A stretch of 64,000 nucleotides of DNA from Lingula anatina (lineage: Eukaryota; Brachiopoda; Lingulata; Lingulida; Lingulidae), in NCBI RefSeq assembly GCF_001039355.2, contig NW_019775649.1, positions 134,729 through 198,728 on the forward strand, written 5' to 3'. Positions 1 through 12,715 of the stretch are shown here, one piece after another. The position numbers and the translations under genes were made by a program. The notes beneath the pieces are model-generated. The model ran no database searches. It was given only the letters and a program-made list of their open reading frames with translations, and was not told the DNA's origin. Numbering within the stretch: position 1 is the stretch's first letter; the number at the start of each line of letters is the position of its first letter.

Positions 1-188
1 TTTAATCACTACAAATGTGCTTGTAAAAGGCAAGTAAAAATAATACATATTGCACTTTTAAATAGACAGTGTAACATTACAGTTAATAGTAAAAAATACA
101 GTTTTCAGATCTGGTTCATTATGAATTCATAATCTTTATGGTGGCATGAAACTGAATAAAGAATGACTTCTGTTTCATGTCTGCTTAC

Positions 189-3100
189 CTTGTCTAGAAA
201 TGTAGGCAAAGTATTAGGAAGTAGAAGTTTTAGCAAACCAAAAACTCCAGAGTAGTGTTTATTGGGTATCCAAGCAACTTCAGCCTGGAAAAAAAAAGAG
301 GATATGTTTTTCTTACTTAAGTACTTAAAGTACTTTAAAGTTTCCCACAGCAGTGGAGACAAATGCTTTCATTTCTGATACCATATACTGTAACTTTATA
401 CTGATATAACTTTCTAAGTATATTTGGCAACATAATAATCTTTTGCCATGTTTGTCAGTTCAATATTTACAAAGTCACCAATTGGCTAAAACAGAAAAAT
501 AGGCAGAGAAACCAACCTTTAGTTTGTCATCCGCAAGATAAAAGCTCACCTGCACTGCAAAAATAATTTGAAAATAACATATTCAAACTCAAGTACAAAC
601 TATGCAACTGGTGACATAAAAATACAGTTCGTCAGTCAAGTTGTTTTCACCTATTGCCCAAAACCATTGCCAAGTTAATAAAACAACAGCTAAATCTGAA
701 AAAAGACACACCAACATACAATAAAAGTCAAGAAAATACAACTTTTTTAAAAATTACAAATTACATTTCAGTGCAAGGCAGGTAACAAAATTTTCCAGAC
801 ATGCAATCAATTTTTGCCTTCAAATAAAGCAACACAAAAAGTATTCAAAACATTTTCAATGGAGCTGTACCTGGCAAATAAATCGGGTTGTATTCAATTT
901 TGTCAAACTTACCCCCTGGCACACTCCAGGAGTCGAAAAGTGTCTGTAAGATTGTCTTGGCAGCACCATCAGAGATGAAATGGAAGTGAAGAGGATGCTT
1001 TCTGTTGAAGAGAATACTTTTGATAAGTGTGATCACATTCCTAGTGGAATTATAGCCTGCACACACTATGGACACATGGATTACCTGGAAAGAAAATACA
1101 GTGAACATCTATAAAATATACATTAATCACAAATATAGACCTGATATAAGAATGAACTACAAGGGCACTCAGTATATGAAATATGGTTTCCATATATTCA
1201 AGATACTGCAGCATCAAAGTGTGCAATTGATTAACCAAGCACTGCATTATGACAAGTTCTGTTCATATCTCATTTCCTACATTAAATCTTCTCAATCATA
1301 AACTACTTGTAAGGTTGCCTGATAGATTTGTGAAAATCCAATGTAAAATTGTTTTTAAAATTAAAAAAGTATTTCTTGTTTTGTCAACCTTCATTAACAC
1401 CATCAACTGATATTGTTATTAATACTATTATTATTATTTTCTGTAATAACAGTATCTGATTGACTTACTTCACATTTTGGCACTTCAGGTTCAGGGTTAT
1501 TGCAGCGGACTGGTCTCCCATTTTCATTGATCAAAGATATCCCAGTCTCATTGTCCATCACCAGACTGTTCTGGTAGTTCATTAACTGATTTTGAGAGAC
1601 ACTGAAAAAATCACAACAACTGTTTAAGGATCAGAGAGGCATCACTCCCTCCTGGGTATGTACCACCAGCTGAATGTGGCCCAATAGAAGGGTAAAAACA
1701 AACAGAGCTGGTTGAAGTTATCAAAAGTTTAAATTTTGATATATGATGGATGATGCAACAATAAATATTCACCTAATGCTAACTAACTCAGGAAGTATAT
1801 GGGAAACTACATTGTAGAGATCCACAAAATTTATAAAATTAAGCATGTAGCCCCTAACACGTTGATTGTAAAAAACTGACACAAAGACCCAATTCATGAA
1901 ATTCCTTCTCATAATTCATCCCAAAATAAAATGTCTATTCTGAAAGCAACTAAATAAATGATTGAAACTCTGCAGTTTTCCCCATCACTACAAGTGAACT
2001 GGTAGCAGCTTGACAAAATTAAATAATTTTGTCAAGCTGCTACCAGTTCACTTGACAAAATTAAATAATTTTTTTCTTTCCAAAATTAGAAAAAGAATGC
2101 AATCCCTGGCAATGCTGCCTGTTACTCATTACCTCAACTGTCTCCTCAGCATCTGGTTCTGTTGTTCCACCTCACGCACTCTATCTGCTAGCCGTGCCTC
2201 ACGATCTGTAAACCCCATAAGGTCACGCTGCTTTTTACCCTCATATATGGCTGCAAGGCAAGAGTACTGTGATAAAAAATTCCAATGGAGGTATTCCAAG
2301 ACAACAGCTTTTAACAGAAAATGGAGTAAAACCACAAGATAAGAAATCAATGGCTCCAATTACCAAGCTAAGATATTCATGCCAATAGATTTCTTTCATC
2401 AAATGTGATATTTTTTTCCAGCAACATTTTGTTGCTTGTACCCCTAAAAAATTCAGTAATTTTGAAGTTCTGAAAAGCATGCTTGATCCCTTTGAAATAC
2501 TAGGTTTTTGTCAATCAACAAAAACAAATAAATATACTACATAAAAATTACAGAAAAATAAATAATCTTGGAATAGGGTGTTTTTTTAGCAACTGCTTCA
2601 GCTTTAAAGTCACTACCTCTTTTCCATAGAGTCCAATTTTCAAGTTCAGAAACTTGATATCTTATTTAAAACTTCAAAGGAGCTGATGTTGAACTCAAAT
2701 GGATAAAATACTTCATTCCAATTCATTTCTGTATGGATGTGACCTTGCAGAATTATCATTTTCAACCATCAGTAGGAATCACCAGTCTACTTCCTTGATA
2801 AAAGCTGAGATAAAACATATTTATTTTTAGAACATTAACTATCTTTTTGACCTAACATCTTCATGTGATATATGTGTGTGTGTGTCAATGTTTTTTTTCA
2901 GAATGGACAAGTAATATTGAATAAACTAATATACTGGCATTTTTATCATGTATGAAAAGCTACTAAAATTCTTTATCTAGGAAGTGACTGTGCCCCATTA
3001 GTTACACAAATTAAATATCATAACAGTATCTTTGTTTAATCTCATTGACCTCTCCCTTAGAACTGGCAAGCAAAAAGTAACTGGGATGAAAGAGACAGGA

Positions 3101-4752
3101 AACCCGTTTGTGGTTAATCACTTGGCAGAAAATTGAAACTGTTCTACACAAATTATACATTGTTTGGAAGGGGAGTAAAAAACAAGCAACTACTCTTTTT
3201 GCCACTAAGTACCATGCCCTTTTGACCATCCAGCACTGGATAGCACTAGGTCATACACAGCCCCATATCATTTTTTTTTTCAAATAAAGAGCAGTTTAGA
3301 GTCACAAACAAAGTTTTATAACACAATTAAACCTTTAACAATATAATAGTTATAACTTTATAAATATAAATATTTCCAACAAGTATACTTTAGTTTAGGA
3401 AAAAGGTCTTCTTTTGTTTGTTCTTGTTTTTCAAATGTTCTCTCTTAAAATGACAATGGTCATGAAAAATTAGTGCAGTAAAATGTAGATCTGAATATAA
3501 TGGTTTGTGCATAATTCTATCAGAATCTGTTTAAAAAATATAAGAAAAACATTATTTTGGGCTTTCTCTTAGACATCACACCAAACCAGTGACAAATAAC
3601 TACAACTGCTGGAAAGATCAGTAATCTATTATAGATGCCTCTGTTATACATTAACAACACAGTCTAACCAGCCAAAGATCTCACAGGGTCATCTAGCAGA
3701 TCCAGATCAAATCTTTGCCAAGATTTATTTCCAAAAGGAGAATATTTATCTTAATTGGATTATCATGCTAGAAGTGCCACACCTATCTGTATTAAGACCA
3801 CAGGTTACAAACCTGTGTACACAGACATAACAACACCTCTGTTATTCAACCAGGAGAAAAACAGAGCTCTGTGTTTTCTGAGGATGTATTTAATATGGCA
3901 ATTTTGCATGCAGTCATGAAGATAGAGGTTTAAAGGATTTTCACTCAATAGCTTTTCATAATTTATCAATGTGACAGGGTTTTTTAACGATAGTTCAATA
4001 TGATATACATCCTGCAACAATTTATTTTAATATTATTTATCTATAGTTGAACAACTTTTAGTTAATCTGAGCTTTACCTTAAACCAAATTAAATCCACAT
4101 ACTGCTGTATTTTTAGATTTTTATTTTCAGTAAACTCTCCAGATAACAGTATCAAGTATCAGCCTTCCCTAAATCTAAAAAACTTGTTGTTTGTATTTCT
4201 AATCTTTTAAATAAGAAATATATTCATTAAAAGTATATTAGTTCATGGTATTGCTTCAACAACAGCTCGACTATATGGCCTAAATTAATTTTATTTATTT
4301 ATTTATCTAAGTTATGGCCATAGAATTACATTGAATTTATTTCTGTACTCATAATTTCATTGTTTAATAAAACATTTTTCCAGACAAAGGGATTTTTTTA
4401 AAATCTACTCAGTTCTTTTACTTTGAATAATCCAATGTGGCACTGGATCATATTTGACTCCCTTCCACTTCCAATATTATCCTACAAGTAACACAAATCT
4501 CCTTTTTTTGTCTTTTTTTTTGCTTTTCTAGGAAATTTTTCCATGATTTGCCAATACCTCAGTCTTGCCAAGTGATTTAAATACTTGCCTCTTGAAAAAA
4601 AGTAGGTTTTTGCTTAACACTTAGCTCTACAGAGCCTCTGAGACTGTCTACTTACCATCACTTCCAAAGGTTAGGTATATGAGCAGTATCACAGGGAGCA
4701 GGAGCACCACCACCAGAAATAGCACAGCTCTCTTGTACACACGGATCATGCT
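189..4752 (-). CDS. LARGE: LARGE-type xylosyl/glucuronyltransferase, N-terminal half (partial, six coding exons)
   Basis: Golgi type II membrane glycosyltransferase of the LARGE family; family members extend the xylose-glucuronate matriglycan on dystroglycan. Coding exons on the minus strand, in order: 4749-4656 (start ATG 4749-4747; exon begins at 4752), 2250-2133, 1601-1469, 1084-913, 554-517 and 284-189. Every join has GT-AG and compatible phase, giving 217 residues. The first exon encodes a short basic start followed by a hydrophobic anchor rich in V and L. The second encodes a charged coiled-coil stem ([18 protein letters not shown]). The GT8 domain opens with [17 protein letters not shown] and continues through [16 protein letters not shown] and [18 protein letters not shown], all close to vertebrate LARGE as I remember it. 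The 38-bp exon 554-517 is a microexon that fits the reading frame exactly. The next expected segment holds the metal-binding DTD motif and lies off the left edge. It could be LARGE1 or LARGE2; I cannot separate them. Confidence 0.93.
1991..2054. repeat. Perfect 30-bp inverted repeat with 4-nt loop
   Basis: Positions 1991-2020 and 2025-2054 are exact reverse complements separated by AAAT. The segment CTTGACAAAATTAAATAATT then recurs directly from about 2051. It lies in the LARGE intron between the exons 2133-2250 and 1469-1601, about 80 bp from the former. Confidence 0.95.
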
Positions 4753-6449
4753 CTGAAACATAAATAAAAGAATGTATATATATAAGATATATATGGTAAC
4801 CACTTGTATTATTCTTACTAGTACATCATTTCTACTTAGAAATGAATTTTTTCTTAAAGATCCAGTTTTAAATTTGGTCGGTCAGTTTGGACTGACGTTT
4901 TCAAAAGCACATTGACCACATTTCAGCAACACAAACCTTGGCAGAACTGTAGGATACAAAAGATGTGATGCATAGCCAGCCCTTCAGTTAACTAGGTAAG
5001 TTATTCTGATAAATGTCAAACACCAGAACAAGACATAATAGAAATCTAAGCGCGCATAGACTGGTGCAACCAAATTTTCTAACAGTGCTGGGTGATTCTT
5101 CGTTTTGGCCAAGTCTTGCAACTCTTGAGTAAATTGAGATCCATTTTGTAACACAGAGCAGACCATCAGTATGGGCACCAAAAATAGGTGCTATGTTCAG
5201 GTTTGTTCAACATGCAAGTTGATCTCAATATCCATCATTTGGTATTTCTTTTCTCAACTGACTGTATTTTTTTTTCTTGAAGTAAAATCCACTTGACTGG
5301 AAAATCTCAAATAGAACACCCTGAAACTACTTACTGTACACATGAAAAAACTTACATGTTTTTTTAAATGACTATAAATTTTTACAAATGAAATGTATTT
5401 TCTCTTGAATTATTTGTACCTCTAGTTCTGTCCTGGTTCTGTTAGGTAGATCAAATGACAAAAATTGGGCATTCATTACATCTTTTTATTGGGATCTCAG
5501 GGGGATCATCAGAGGTAGAACATCTGTGTTGGTAATCAAGATAGCTCCAGCATTTTTTTCAACACATAAAAACTAGTATATGCCCTGTCCAGACAAATTA
5601 CCTCCACATGTAATATCAACCCAGGTCTAGGCCTACAAACGATAGCATACACCAATTATAATAATCAGTGAAAACAGGAATGCTTGTGGTTTTTAACCCC
5701 ATGAGTTTAATGTAACAGGGAGTTATCAAGGGATTTATTACTTGAATCCACTACTGAACAAGTATCATTCATGCTCACTCAGCACTCATCATTCATGCTC
5801 ACTGTACATGCATCAATACAACCAGGGGCTCCAAATATACACATTGTTGCTACTGGGTCTGCTATTAACTGAAAGTAACCAGAGATTTCTCAATACTAAC
5901 TACTGTCCATGAAAGGTGTATTGTATCACTTGATATTTTAGTTAGTGACTGAATGCCAAATATGGCAAACTGTAAAAGGAAACTATTTATTCATATGCCA
6001 CCAATGATTTGATTTGATTTCAGCCAGCATGAGAAAACAGGGATTAGGAGAAAACTAGCAGGTACTTACAATAAAAACCCATACACATATTTGTTCTTCT
6101 TACCAATGTTATTTGGATTATTGTTCTCTATCATATATATATAATAATTACTTTAAAAATCGTCATAGCATCATAGAAAATTCATATGTAATTTAAATGT
6201 ATAAAATGACAGTCAATTTGTAAAAAATAACAATAAATACATACTTATAGACATGGAGGATTATATCCTCATTCTATTCCAATGAATCCATCAATGAGGG
6301 CTGGGTTTGAAAAAATAAATATTTCTAACTGTCTCCTTTACAGCCACTGGTTTAACACACTGGAATGCTATGTCAATCCAAGTACTTCTGAATTCTCACT
6401 GCTCTTAATGGAAACTTAATCTCTGCTGGAGACTGCCATAACAGACTTA

Positions 6450-6650
6450 GGCTGCATTTAGATCCAGTTGATCCACAGACTAACAGATCCATGGATCAAA
6501 TATTGCCGACCCACTTGAAAGCATGAAATACAATCCCCCAATAGATACTGAAGAGATTCCTGCAGAGATTACACGGCAAGCTTCAAAGTGGGTCGGCAAT
6601 GATCCGCAGATCTGTTAGTCCTTGGATCAACTTTGATTGTGAATGCGGCC
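6450..6650. repeat. Foldback/MITE-like inverted repeat
   Basis: The two ends are imperfect inverted copies about 70 bp long. The left arm runs through CTAACAGATCCATGGATCA to GCCGACCCACTT, and the right arm is its reverse complement with several mismatches. The spacer is about 60 bp and there is no coding capacity. The likely source is a non-autonomous DNA transposon in a LARGE intron. The flanking TA-containing triplets differ (TTA and ATA), so the target-site duplication is unclear. Confidence 0.75.
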
Positions 6651-8178
6651 ATAGTGTACTACAACCGGAATATTTTACAGCATTTATTCAAAGCAAATAT
6701 AGCAAACCTGAGAGATTCGAGCATGATCTATTTTTGACTCATTTTTATCCTTCTTTATCCTTATTTTAATCTATTTTAAACCCTTTTAGCCCATATCAAT
6801 TACCCAGTAGGTAACAGCATATACTTTCTTGACTACAACAAATTCCACATTTCAATGAAACACGCACCCCACCACCAAAAAGTTTTTCTTTATATTTCTG
6901 ACCCCTACATTTATAAAAACTGCTCTCCATATATGATTTCACTTGTTGACAATCTATATATTGCTCACAAGTCTGGTTATCTTCAACTCAAAGCCATATC
7001 TCTGCCTTGGAAATGCCAAGTGCAAATCAATGTGTGTGTAGAAAGTGCACCATTGTAAGCTGTCTGTGGGATTTTGTGTATGTGCCAAACAGAAAAGCTT
7101 CTAATGTCCCACAGGTATAATAAGGTACTATGGGAGAGGGGAGGGTGGAGGGCCAGACAATAAAATTATGAAATCTGTAGAAAATACTTAGAGACAGTAC
7201 ATATACTGGATTGGCAGTCTTTTCATGTAGCCTGTCCTAACGAAAGCATATTGCTTCCCTGCCCACGTTGTCAAATTTTTATGAAAAATAAAAATCCAAG
7301 GAATACTTTTCACCACTTACCTTACCTAATGCCCTGTGAAGAAGAAAATGATCATCAACAGGTATACTTTCATATATTGTTGAATTTGTCATAGGTAAAT
7401 ACTTGAAAAAGTATTGAAGAACAGTAAAAATTTTAATCGATAATTTTGTGCAAAAACCACATGAAGTCCCATTAAGCTATGAACTAGGAGAATGCAACCT
7501 CCCTTGAAACGCAAGATAAATGGTTACACAATTAATGCATTATGTGAGTAATCAGCAGGTTTTTCAAAGCCTTTTAAATACACTGCTTAAAGGCATAGAA
7601 AAACAGATTTTCCTGAACTGCATTAAACAGATTTTTCCTATTGGTAACTGATGAATGGCTTGAATACTGCAGGTCAATGTTATGAAATATAAAACATTTT
7701 AGTTGGTCTGGTTGCATAAAAACCACCAGAATGGAGGTGACAAAATTAACAAACTTAAGGACACATTTAAAAGGCAACAAGTAAAAAATTAGCCAAAATA
7801 TGTTTTATTCATGACAGTTTAAACTTATTCATATTGTATTTGTTATATTTAACAATTCTGAGATCAGACCTTGGACATGATACTGTTCACTAGGTGTGGA
7901 AACTGGCAAAAAAAACAAACAAAAAAACAAAACAAAACAAAAAAAAAAACATAGTTCTGAGGAAAGAGACCTCCTTTTCCCATCACGCAAACCAAACCCA
8001 CGTGCCCACCCAGCCCAGAGTGTCCTGCGGTCTCGGTGAAATTAGTTTATGGGAGCTACTTTCACTCACATACCAATATCTCATTCAAGTGTGATTCTAT
8101 AAAAGATCATCCATTGAAGACCATCAATGACTTCTAGTCTAATTCAAATGAACAAGAGAAAACCAAAGCAAAACTTAC

Positions 8179-8282
8179 CATGAACTTATGTTTGTAAACA
8201 TCATTCCAAAGTTTATTTCATGGATCATCCTGCCAGTCAATGACAATGAATCCACAGATTCTTCCTGGCATTCCTACGACAT
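8179..8282 (-). other. LARGE: LARGE 5' UTR exon carrying a junction-proximal ATG
   Basis: On the minus strand this segment has an acceptor (TTTCTAG before 8282) and a strong donor (GTAAG after 8179). It has stops in all useful frames, so it reads as a 5' untranslated exon. Its last three bases are ATG. Spliced to the exon starting at 4752 they give ATG AGC ATG ATC, an in-frame start two codons upstream of the ATG I chose at 4749. An upstream ATG followed at once by TAG begins at the exon's first base. Transcript data would settle exon use. Confidence 0.6.
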
Positions 8283-11200
8283 CTAGAAATTAATAAAAAT
8301 ATTTTACTCAAACAAGGCTTCTGAGGAACATGGCTACACTTACAATGAGTTCAATATCTTCCCCAAAAGATCACCATATAAAGTCCAAGCAAAACTTAAA
8401 AACTGCCATGTGACTACCACAAGTACTTGTGAATTCCTGTCTTCTGGCAAGTCACAATGAATTTCTTTTTCTGTCTACAGTATGTGTGTATGTTAGGTTA
8501 AATACAATAACAAGTCTAATGAAAAAGTGCAGATCAATGAAAATTAATTTCCCTTCCACATGCTGCAACTAACACTAACAAACCAACCACTTCAACACAC
8601 TGTAGCAAACCACCAGGGAGACCATCAAATATTATTAACAAAAATCTATGGCCATAATTTCCTCTTATTACCACATCAAAACTGACTACCAAATTACAAA
8701 TAATCCAACAAAACTTCCAAATTCAAGAAGCTTGATCTTGTGGAAAATTTTCCAGTTCAGAGAGCTAAGTGCTAATAGGATGATGACAATGATGAGTATG
8801 GCATGTAGTACAGTAGTTTGACAACCTCCCCCCAGCTGCAATCAGTCCTTCATTCATGAATTAATGAGTGTTGGGAATAAGCCTGGAATAAGTAGTGCTA
8901 CTTCGGTGTCTGATGAAGTGCTACCAACACAGCAACAGGGATGTTATTTAAGTTCTGCATTGCCAAAGGAAGCACATAATGAGCCAACAGCTCAATATTT
9001 ACTCTAGCTGTTCAAAAATAGTACGATAAGTGGCTAAAAAAAACCTAAGAACCATGTTAATTTGCCTTCTGGATCCAATGTAGGCAACTGGCTTTAACAA
9101 AAACAAACCATAATAATGCAATAACTTCCTAAACTTCTTGGAATGAGCATGTGCGCAAGCACATTTTAAGATGAAAATTATCATTTTCCAAAGCTTACAA
9201 AACTGTGAGATACAAATATTTCACCACAACATCAACTAATATTTACAAGAGCACTTTTTCTGTACATCAATGGTGAAAAATAACTATCAAGAACCAATCC
9301 AACTTACCAAAATGCAAATACCAATAAGATATATATTCAATTCAGCAGTAAACTAGGGAAGTCAAATTCAGCTACACAACATACAAGCTTTCTACCAAAC
9401 TGCAGTACCCCACATGGCGACCTACCTGGTATAAACCTTGGATGCCCAAACAGCAATTAACACACACGAAGGTGTAAAATCTTCTGAGAGCTTTGCTAGT
9501 TTTAAAATACTAGTAGGAACAATCTCCCTCTTTACAGTACAAAGGGTCAGCCGTATTTAACAGTACCAGTTTAGATTTTAACCTGATCACAGGATGTATC
9601 CAGTGCATAAACTTGGTTGGCCTTCCTCTTTCTTATGAGGTATCACCCCATTAAACTTCAATCAGCAGCCACATATTACTGTTTGAGGAAACAGAAGCCG
9701 GACTAACTGGCCTCAGCTATGTGGTTGTGTGGTCTGGTATTCACTACCTCTGCTCTGCCCTCCCTAATCATGTATCCATACCTTTGCACTGGAGCCCATC
9801 CTAGATACCCTGTGTATATTGTCATGACAGAAAAGGCAATGGATGGTTTGCCAAGAAAAAATGCTCTTATTATGGATAAACCTGTGCCCGTCAACACACA
9901 TTTTACACCTTTAAAATCGACACCTTTACTAGTTGATCTGCCTTTAAGCAAGGATAGCCAAAATTCAGACTCACTGAATATTCATTCATAGTTATTTATC
10001 ACTTAAGTCTTGATATACAGTGTAATATATTGAAAATTTCATAAAGAATGTCATGGGCAACAAAATGTGAGCAGTGGCATTTCAAGACTGCTGCTTATCT
10101 AAATATCCCAGATCAGTGATTTTTCTGGGTGTTATTATCGGGGTGATCTTAACTTATGGCAGAACTATCTTGTGCTGGAGAGAGTTAAAGTAAAGTGATC
10201 TTAACATTCTTAGTAATTTTAACTCAGAACTTTCAGTAAAAGAAACATCAGAACTCAGGGTGATCCAAACTATCTATACAGTCAGCTGAAAAACAGTTCA
10301 CTGATAACCTTTGCCAAATACCATATCAAGAAATGTGGCTGGTCAGAGAATGAGTGACCACAGGTGAAAGCCATTAACATTAATCAGACCTTTTTTTTAA
10401 AAATGGTATCTCAATCAAGAAGCTGTTTGATGTGTCATCACAAGTACAGTACGTAATTTGAGTCCCTAATAAACTTGAACAAAGATAAATTAGCACTGCA
10501 GTTGTCTTTTAAATATTTCAATGCAAAGACAAGCACTTTTTATGCCATTTGAAACTGAACATTTAACTTTTTTCATTCAATCCTGTACTGAATTTGGGAA
10601 ACAAGCCAGTTTTCCTGGATCACTGTAGAGTGGAAGCATCTCAGTTTAAAAGAATAAAAGACGATTTTATATACCAGTAACTGATTCATTTCTCTCGCAT
10701 AAACTCTCATCTTTATCATATCATCAAAAACAAGATCTTACAAAAGATATCACTAATCAGGAAAACAGGAATGACACCAAACAACCTGACACTTCAAGGG
10801 TAAAATTGATATATTTAGTCTGGTTCTCATCATAAGAGTGTGTTTATGTAAATAGGTAGCATATAGACTGTTCAACATTAACATCCTATCTAAAATGCTA
10901 ATGTTATCAGTGCTAATGACATACACTTATATACCATGCATCAATGTTGCTATTCAGTGAAATTTAAGGAGACCTAAAGGGCATGTTTTTTTTCTTGTGT
11001 TTCTTTGGTGTCAACTGTTTAACAGTTTAATTAACCTATAGGTTAATATATTTATAACTGAACTTTGGCTTACATCAAAGGCAAACACTAATACGGGTAT
11101 GCTGAGAATCTAACAGATGAATTTTATTTGTACACAAAGATTGCATTCTTCTACCTAAAGATGTACACACTGGGCCACATGGGGGAATATCTGTAACCTT

Positions 11201-12538
11201 TTATCTCCAAATTTACATTAAGTCACTCAATATTACAAAGAGCTTTCATAAATCTTTCACTAAAAAGTCTAGTCTATTTTTCATTGATTGATCTGGATAA
11301 TGTTACACATTACTCAATGTACATGATTCAAGAAGAGTAATATCTTTTGGGGTTTAAAAATCCTTGTTGCATGCTAATTCTGATGTAAGCTAATCTTTTT
11401 TAGGAAACAAACTTGTTGAATGTTTTAGCAGAACAGTTTGCAAAACATGAAATAAAAATGGCACAGTTATATTAATCAGCTTGTTCTAATGGACAGAAAA
11501 GCACTATGACGGCTATAGCAGGGAAGTGCAGAGAAGTGGAAACTATTCAAAATTGCATCTATATTTAAACTAATACAGTCAATTTTACTACTGGTATATC
11601 TATAATACCTCTGACAAGGCTAATAAAAACCCAAGCATCCTGGGTTCTGTGACATAAAACATTCCTCTGTTAGGGATAAAATTGGACTCATTAGTTTTCC
11701 ATTCAATAAATGGACTCTGGATTAAGAACATTCAAACTGTAAGGCTTTTAATTAAAAAAATTCCTAATTAAAACCACAGAAGGCAGTTTTATTATAATTA
11801 TTAAAATATTTATCATTATTGTTTATTGGGGAGGGGAGTATACTTAATGGAGTACACTAGAAATGAAAAAAAATAATAATAAAATAAAATAAAACATGAA
11901 TAGAACTACCAAGCTTACATGGAATTTGTCTTAAATTTCATCAAAACATTTTCTTCACTTATCTTACTGTCCAAAATACTATGAAATGTCCTGTAGCTGA
12001 GGTCTTCAAAAATATGGCACAAGTGTTAAAGCAGTGTTTGTGGCTTGTTGCTTAAGAAAGCGTAGCATCTTACACGTTGGAAAAATAATTATAAAAAAAC
12101 GAAGGGGTTGCTGATGTTACATTTAAATGTTACTTTTTCATAACGTTAACAGTAAGAAAGAAAGACTAATTTTAGCTATTAAGTATATGGTAAGGCAATC
12201 TTTAAAATCATTTCCAACACTGCTAGTGCTACCCTTTGCATACTGATTACTCTGGCACATTAGGTTGCGCTTTTCATAATAATTGTAGTGCTGAAGTGCT
12301 AAAGTACATTCAAGAAAACTTGAAAAGGAGAGATAGAGGCAGAAAAGCAGAACGAAGGTAGCAAACCCAAGTCGAAACAGATAAATAAAATAAACATACA
12401 CTGATTCAGAAAACACAATCACGGCCACAGATTTCTGGATGAAGAGATGCGCATGGTATGCACGCGTAAGGCATCTTACTTTGAAACGGCATGATGCTTA
12501 CGGTCTCTCTTTTAACGAGCAGACTATACTGCACTTAC

Positions 12539-12640
12539 CTAACATCGACATTTCATCTTGCCAGTAACTCGTGCCGTAGAATCGACCGAGGTCATTGTAC
12601 ACTATCTCCCCTTTCCTCGGATTTAATGGCAATGTGTCGC
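12539..12640 (-). other. LARGE: Probable first noncoding exon of LARGE
   Basis: The minus strand has a good donor (TTAG then GTAAGTG) ending an exon at 12539, about 4.3 kb upstream of the 8179-8282 exon and immediately beside the PEX16 start. The 5' limit is not visible and is given only approximately. The assignment rests on the donor, the divergent layout and the lack of any other gene that could use it. Confidence 0.4.
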
Positions 12641-12715
12641 AAAGCTTCATTGGTTGACCTAATTTACGTACTGTCCAATCCCGTACTTTATTTATTCACA
12701 TGGGCACCTGCAAAA
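12600..12715. promoter_or_regulatory. Divergent LARGE/PEX16 promoter
   Basis: This short interval separates the PEX16 start codon from the LARGE first-exon donor region. It carries two CCAAT boxes facing opposite ways: ATTGG at 12649-12653 and CCAAT at 12675-12679. The PEX16 start itself lies in AAAATGGCGGAC, which matches the YY1-type initiator motif common at TATA-less housekeeping promoters and divergent pairs. There is no TATA box at a typical distance. Confidence 0.55.

Larger units (their letters stand above)
4753..12538. other. LARGE 5' introns: no other gene seen
   Basis: About 7.8 kb of AT-rich DNA around the 5' UTR exon. It holds a foldback element near 6450-6650, a poly-A-rich patch near 7907-7950 and short direct repeats near 5760-5810. 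Open frames here (for example the overlapping pair near 9703-9991) lack splice context or recognisable protein features, so I call no gene. Confidence 0.6.

Noticed and set aside
5760-5815. Short direct repeat of TCATTCATGCTCACT
   Set aside because: Two or three copies of a 15-bp word only; not a defined satellite or element.
9703-9991. Overlapping open frames on both strands
   Set aside because: Neither has recognisable protein features; they sit in a LARGE intron. Possibly an old repeat, but I could not identify one.
12491-12715. Upstream in-frame extension of PEX16 exon 1
   Set aside because: Open by chance across the promoter; the ATG at 12716 fits the known N terminus and the start motif.
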